From contig JALTLP010000048.1 of NCBI GenBank assembly GCA_027001895.1, forward strand, positions 1-7,530: 7,530 bases of DNA. Direction: 5' to 3'. This DNA comes from Chromatiales bacterium. Its GTDB lineage: Bacteria; Pseudomonadota; Gammaproteobacteria; UBA6429; Thiohalophilaceae. The notes beneath the pieces are model-generated. The model did not search any database, had not been told where the DNA came from, and worked only from the letters and a program-made list of their open reading frames with translations. The position numbers and the translations under genes were made by a program. Position 1 is the stretch's first letter, and each line of letters opens with the position of its first letter. Below, in pieces: positions 5,316 through 7,530 of the stretch.

Positions 5316-6482
5316 ATGCCGGTTATTTCTAAACGCGCTCAGGCGATTCAACCGTTTCACGTGATGAAACTGTTAGCCCGTGCGCGTGCGCTGGAAGCTC
5401 AGGGTAAAAGCATTATGCATATGGAAGTGGGTGAACCGGATTTTAACACCCCGCAACCGATTGTTGATGCAGGTGTGGCTGCGATTAAGCAGGGCGCTGT
5501 GCATTATACCCCGGCGGTTGGCATGACATCATTACGCGAAGCTATTGCGGCGCATTATTTAAAACAGTTTAATGTCTCACTGTCGCCAGACCGTATTATT
5601 GTTACGCCGGGTGCATCGGGTGCTTTGCTGCTTGCCCTGTCGGTTATTCTTGAAGCGGAACAGTCTGTTTTATTATCGGATCCAGGTTACCCCTGTAATC
5701 GAAATTTTATTTCATTGCTGCAAGCTCGTTCAGTTCTGGTGAATGTGGATGCTGCCTCAAATTTCCAGTTAAACACAGAGCTTATAAAACAGCACTGGGA
5801 AACTGATACGGCGGCGGTATTGCTGGCTTCGCCGTCTAATCCAACGGGAACCTTGATTGAACAAAGCGAGTTGGCCAGTATTTTAGACTTTGCCAAACTA
5901 AAAAATGCCAGTGTACTGGTTGATGAAATATACCAGGGGCTGGTCTACGATACTGAACCCTCTACCGCATTATCAAACTCGGATGATGTTTTTATTATTA
6001 ACAGTTTTTCAAAATATTTTTCAATGACAGGCTGGCGCATTGGTTGGCTGGTTGTGCCGGAAGCATTTGCCGGTGTTGCGGATAACCTGGCGCAAAATTT
6101 ATTTTTGGCGGCACCCACGCCAGCACAACATGCGGCGTTAGCAGCGTTTGAACCCGAAACCGTTAAAATTCTCGAACAACGTCGCTGTGAATTCAAGGCA
6201 CGACGGGATTATTTGTTGACAGCTTTACCAAAACTTGGGTTTACTATTCCGGTTATTCCTGAGGGGGCTTTTTATATTTATGCAAATTGTGATGTATTTA
6301 CGAAAAACAGTTTTGAGTTTGTCGAACAATGTCTTGAGCAGGCGGGTGTTGCGTTAACACCTGGGATAGATTTTGGTGAGAACAAGGCGGAGCAGTATGT
6401 TCGTTTTGCTTATACTACCTCGCTGGAAAATATAAAAGAGGCTGTTGCGCGGTTGGAACGGTTTATCTGCGCTCTGTCTTGA
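5316..6482 (+). CDS. Class I/II pyridoxal-phosphate-dependent aminotransferase (AspC/AlaA-like fold type I)
   Basis: A 388-residue cytoplasmic transaminase of fold type I. Key residues are visible: the substrate-contact segment EVGEPDF (37-43), ASGA after TPG (98-103) in the cofactor phosphate site, ASPSNPTG (171-178) with N175, VDEIY (202-206) with D203 pairing the pyridine nitrogen and Y206, NSFSKYFSMTGWRIGW (229-244) with Schiff-base K233 and phosphate-binding R241, and YVRFAY (361-366) with R363 expected to bind the substrate carboxylate. Length and motif order are normal for aspartate/alanine-type enzymes, and all catalytic residues are present. The amino donor cannot be told from sequence. 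GAGG (5305-5308) stands 7 bases before the ATG. It follows the CbbY-like phosphatase by 39 bases with no terminator between them, so the pair probably forms one transcript. It converges on cysZ. Confidence 0.92.
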   Translation: MPVISKRAQAIQPFHVMKLLARARALEAQGKSIMHMEVGEPDFNTPQPIVDAGVAAIKQGAVHYTPAVGMTSLREAIAAHYLKQFNVSLSPDRIIVTPGASGALLLALSVILEAEQSVLLSDPGYPCNRNFISLLQARSVLVNVDAASNFQLNTELIKQHWETDTAAVLLASPSNPTGTLIEQSELASILDFAKLKNASVLVDEIYQGLVYDTEPSTALSNSDDVFIINSFSKYFSMTGWRIGWLVVPEAFAGVADNLAQNLFLAAPTPAQHAALAAFEPETVKILEQRRCEFKARRDYLLTALPKLGFTIPVIPEGAFYIYANCDVFTKNSFEFVEQCLEQAGVALTPGIDFGENKAEQYVRFAYTTSLENIKEAVARLERFICALS

Positions 6483-6537
6483 TCGTCACGAGGGTAGCGC
6501 GTTAACGATGTTTAAACTGGCATGTTTCTGATTCGGT

Positions 6538-6585
6538 CAAACAACCATGTTGGCGAGCAGGGTTCACATTCAACCCGATTGTTTG
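6538..6585. other. Nested inverted repeat in the convergent gap between the aminotransferase and cysZ
   Basis: The 117-base gap 6483-6599 separates two genes that run toward each other. It contains perfect 7-base arms, CAAACAA (6538-6544) and TTGTTTG (6579-6585). Inside them is a second hairpin, GGGTT (6560-6564) with AACCC (6572-6576). Neither strand has a T-tract right after the stem, so it does not meet the usual rho-independent terminator pattern, although its place suits a transcription-ending element. I see no coding sequence in this gap. Confidence 0.3.
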
Positions 6586-6599
6586 CTGTCACTCGAGAT

Positions 6600-7412
6600 T
6601 TAGCGCTCAATCAGTGGTTGTTGATTATCTTTCATGGTTTTATCGGCTGTTGCAGAATCATCCCCATCAGCGAATGACTCAACCGCCATGATTGTTGCAC
6701 CGGCAACCGAAACGGGCATTACCAGAAAATTTGCAATGGGGATCATTGTGGCTACGGTGGCACTGCCGCCAAAGCCAAGGGCGAGTAATTTTTTATTCGA
6801 TAAGGAATAACGAATTTTGGAAAAACTATAGCCACGATTACCCAACGGGTAGTCGACGTATTGCAGGGCTAACATCCATGCGCTGAAAAATGCCCAGAGA
6901 ATCGGGCTAATGGCATTAATAACCGGTATAAAAGAGATAATGGTCAAAGGAATAGCCCATATAACAAGGTAAACCAGCTTTGCCAGTTCACCACCGATGG
7001 ATTCAAAAGTAATTTTAATCAGGCTGGTTCGGGGATCGATAGGACGTTTGCCCGTTAATTTGTATTCTACTGCTGACGATAAAAAAGCATTGAAAGGTGC
7101 ACCCACAATATTTGCAATAATGGTAAAGCCAAAAAATAGAATAATTAAAACAACCGCAGCAAATAAAAACCATAGCAAGCCAATAAACCATTCCAGGATA
7201 CGGCTAACAAAATCAGGCATCCAGTCGGGGATGTCGGGGGTTAACCAGCTAATCAGGTTTCCATATTGGGTGACGAGTAAATAGATGGCAGCCGAAAATA
7301 AAATCAGGTTAATAATCAGTGGTATCACAACATATTTTCTAACATCCTCGGAAAAAATCATCGGGATGCCTTTGAAAAAATAGCGTATGCCAGAAACCGG
7401 ATTTGTTGCCAT
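6600..7412 (-). CDS. cysZ: Sulfate transporter CysZ (EI24 family)
   Basis: An inner-membrane protein that supports sulfate entry for cysteine synthesis. The 270 residues follow the E. coli CysZ layout: an N-terminal NPVSGIRYFFKG segment (4-15), a hydrophobic helix (about 27-48), a long hydrophobic stretch (about 76-105) ending in the conserved ANIVGAPFNAFL (100-111), a middle pair of helices (about 145-186) ending in FFSAWMLALQYVDYPLGN (175-192), and a final hydrophobic hairpin (about 209-245) with TMIPIANFLVMPVSVAGAT. The last 25 residues are polar and charged, slightly longer than in E. coli (253 residues), and probably cytoplasmic. A modest AGG 7 bases before the ATG may serve as the ribosome site. 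It begins 19 bases after the stop of another minus-strand gene and so is probably cotranscribed with it. No other sulfur-assimilation gene is in view. Confidence 0.93.
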   Translation of the reverse strand: MATNPVSGIRYFFKGIPMIFSEDVRKYVVIPLIINLILFSAAIYLLVTQYGNLISWLTPDIPDWMPDFVSRILEWFIGLLWFLFAAVVLIILFFGFTIIANIVGAPFNAFLSSAVEYKLTGKRPIDPRTSLIKITFESIGGELAKLVYLVIWAIPLTIISFIPVINAISPILWAFFSAWMLALQYVDYPLGNRGYSFSKIRYSLSNKKLLALGFGGSATVATMIPIANFLVMPVSVAGATIMAVESFADGDDSATADKTMKDNQQPLIER

Positions 7413-7431
7413 ACCTCAACCTGTTGAATAT

Positions 7432-7530
7432 TTAGACTGGTGTATCATAACCCTGTTGGGCTAGCAGTGCAGCACCAAATGCAGGATGATTGTTTAGAGC
7501 TTGCATTGGAATCTTTAATTTCTGTTTGCG
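7432..7530 (-). CDS. C-terminal end of an unidentified gene entering from the right edge
   Basis: The minus strand is open from the window edge for 32 codons and stops at TAA (complement of 7432-7434), 19 bases before the cysZ start. The readable end includes IPMQALNNHPAFGAALLA followed by QQGYDTPV. The NHPAFGAALLA ending, rich in small residues, recalls C-termini of ASKHA-fold sugar kinases, but 32 residues are far too few to assign a family. The same orientation and short gap suggest one transcript with cysZ. That this is a real gene is likely from the operon-like spacing and sensible composition; it is not proven. Confidence 0.5.
   Translation of the reverse strand, partial: RKQKLKIPMQALNNHPAFGAALLAQQGYDTPV

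Overview
The window looks like chromosomal DNA from a free-living gammaproteobacterium of moderate GC content. That placement rests on the gene families: a DksA whose core follows the E. coli protein residue for residue in spacing, GluQ, a YcgR-type PilZ protein, CysZ and Acs. I cannot name the genus. There is no sign of prophage, insertion sequence, CRISPR array, tRNA or rRNA. Coding density is high and no gene-free stretch exceeds 300 bases (the longest is 232 bases, 4271-4502).

Layout. Positions 1-1192 (minus) hold the N-terminal 397 residues of acetyl-CoA synthetase (acs), which runs off the left edge. Upstream of it on the same strand are a YcgR-like c-di-GMP receptor (1307-2098) and glutamyl-Q tRNA(Asp) synthetase gluQ (about 2179-3093). 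A small DUF3579 gene (3186-3509, plus) points away from gluQ and ends only 8 bases from the end of dksA (3518-4270, minus). A divergent promoter region (4271-4502) then separates dksA from a probable two-gene plus-strand unit: a CbbY-like HAD phosphatase (4503-5276) and a class I/II PLP aminotransferase (5316-6482). This unit converges on cysZ (6600-7412, minus). Immediately upstream of cysZ is the tail end of another minus-strand gene that enters from the right edge (7432-7530).

How the genes relate. The genes are mostly housekeeping: acetate activation, tRNA modification, the stringent response, motility control by c-di-GMP, sulfate uptake, and metabolite repair or amino-acid metabolism. 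The dksA-gluQ neighbourhood is conserved in many proteobacteria, but here an antiparallel DUF3579 gene sits between the two.

The most unusual feature is DksA itself. Its complete core is preceded by about 100 extra residues of lysine/alanine-rich, histone H1-like sequence with no acidic residue. This makes it a possible nucleic-acid-binding form of the RNA polymerase secondary-channel regulator. I found no convincing evidence of a wholly new multi-gene system in the window.
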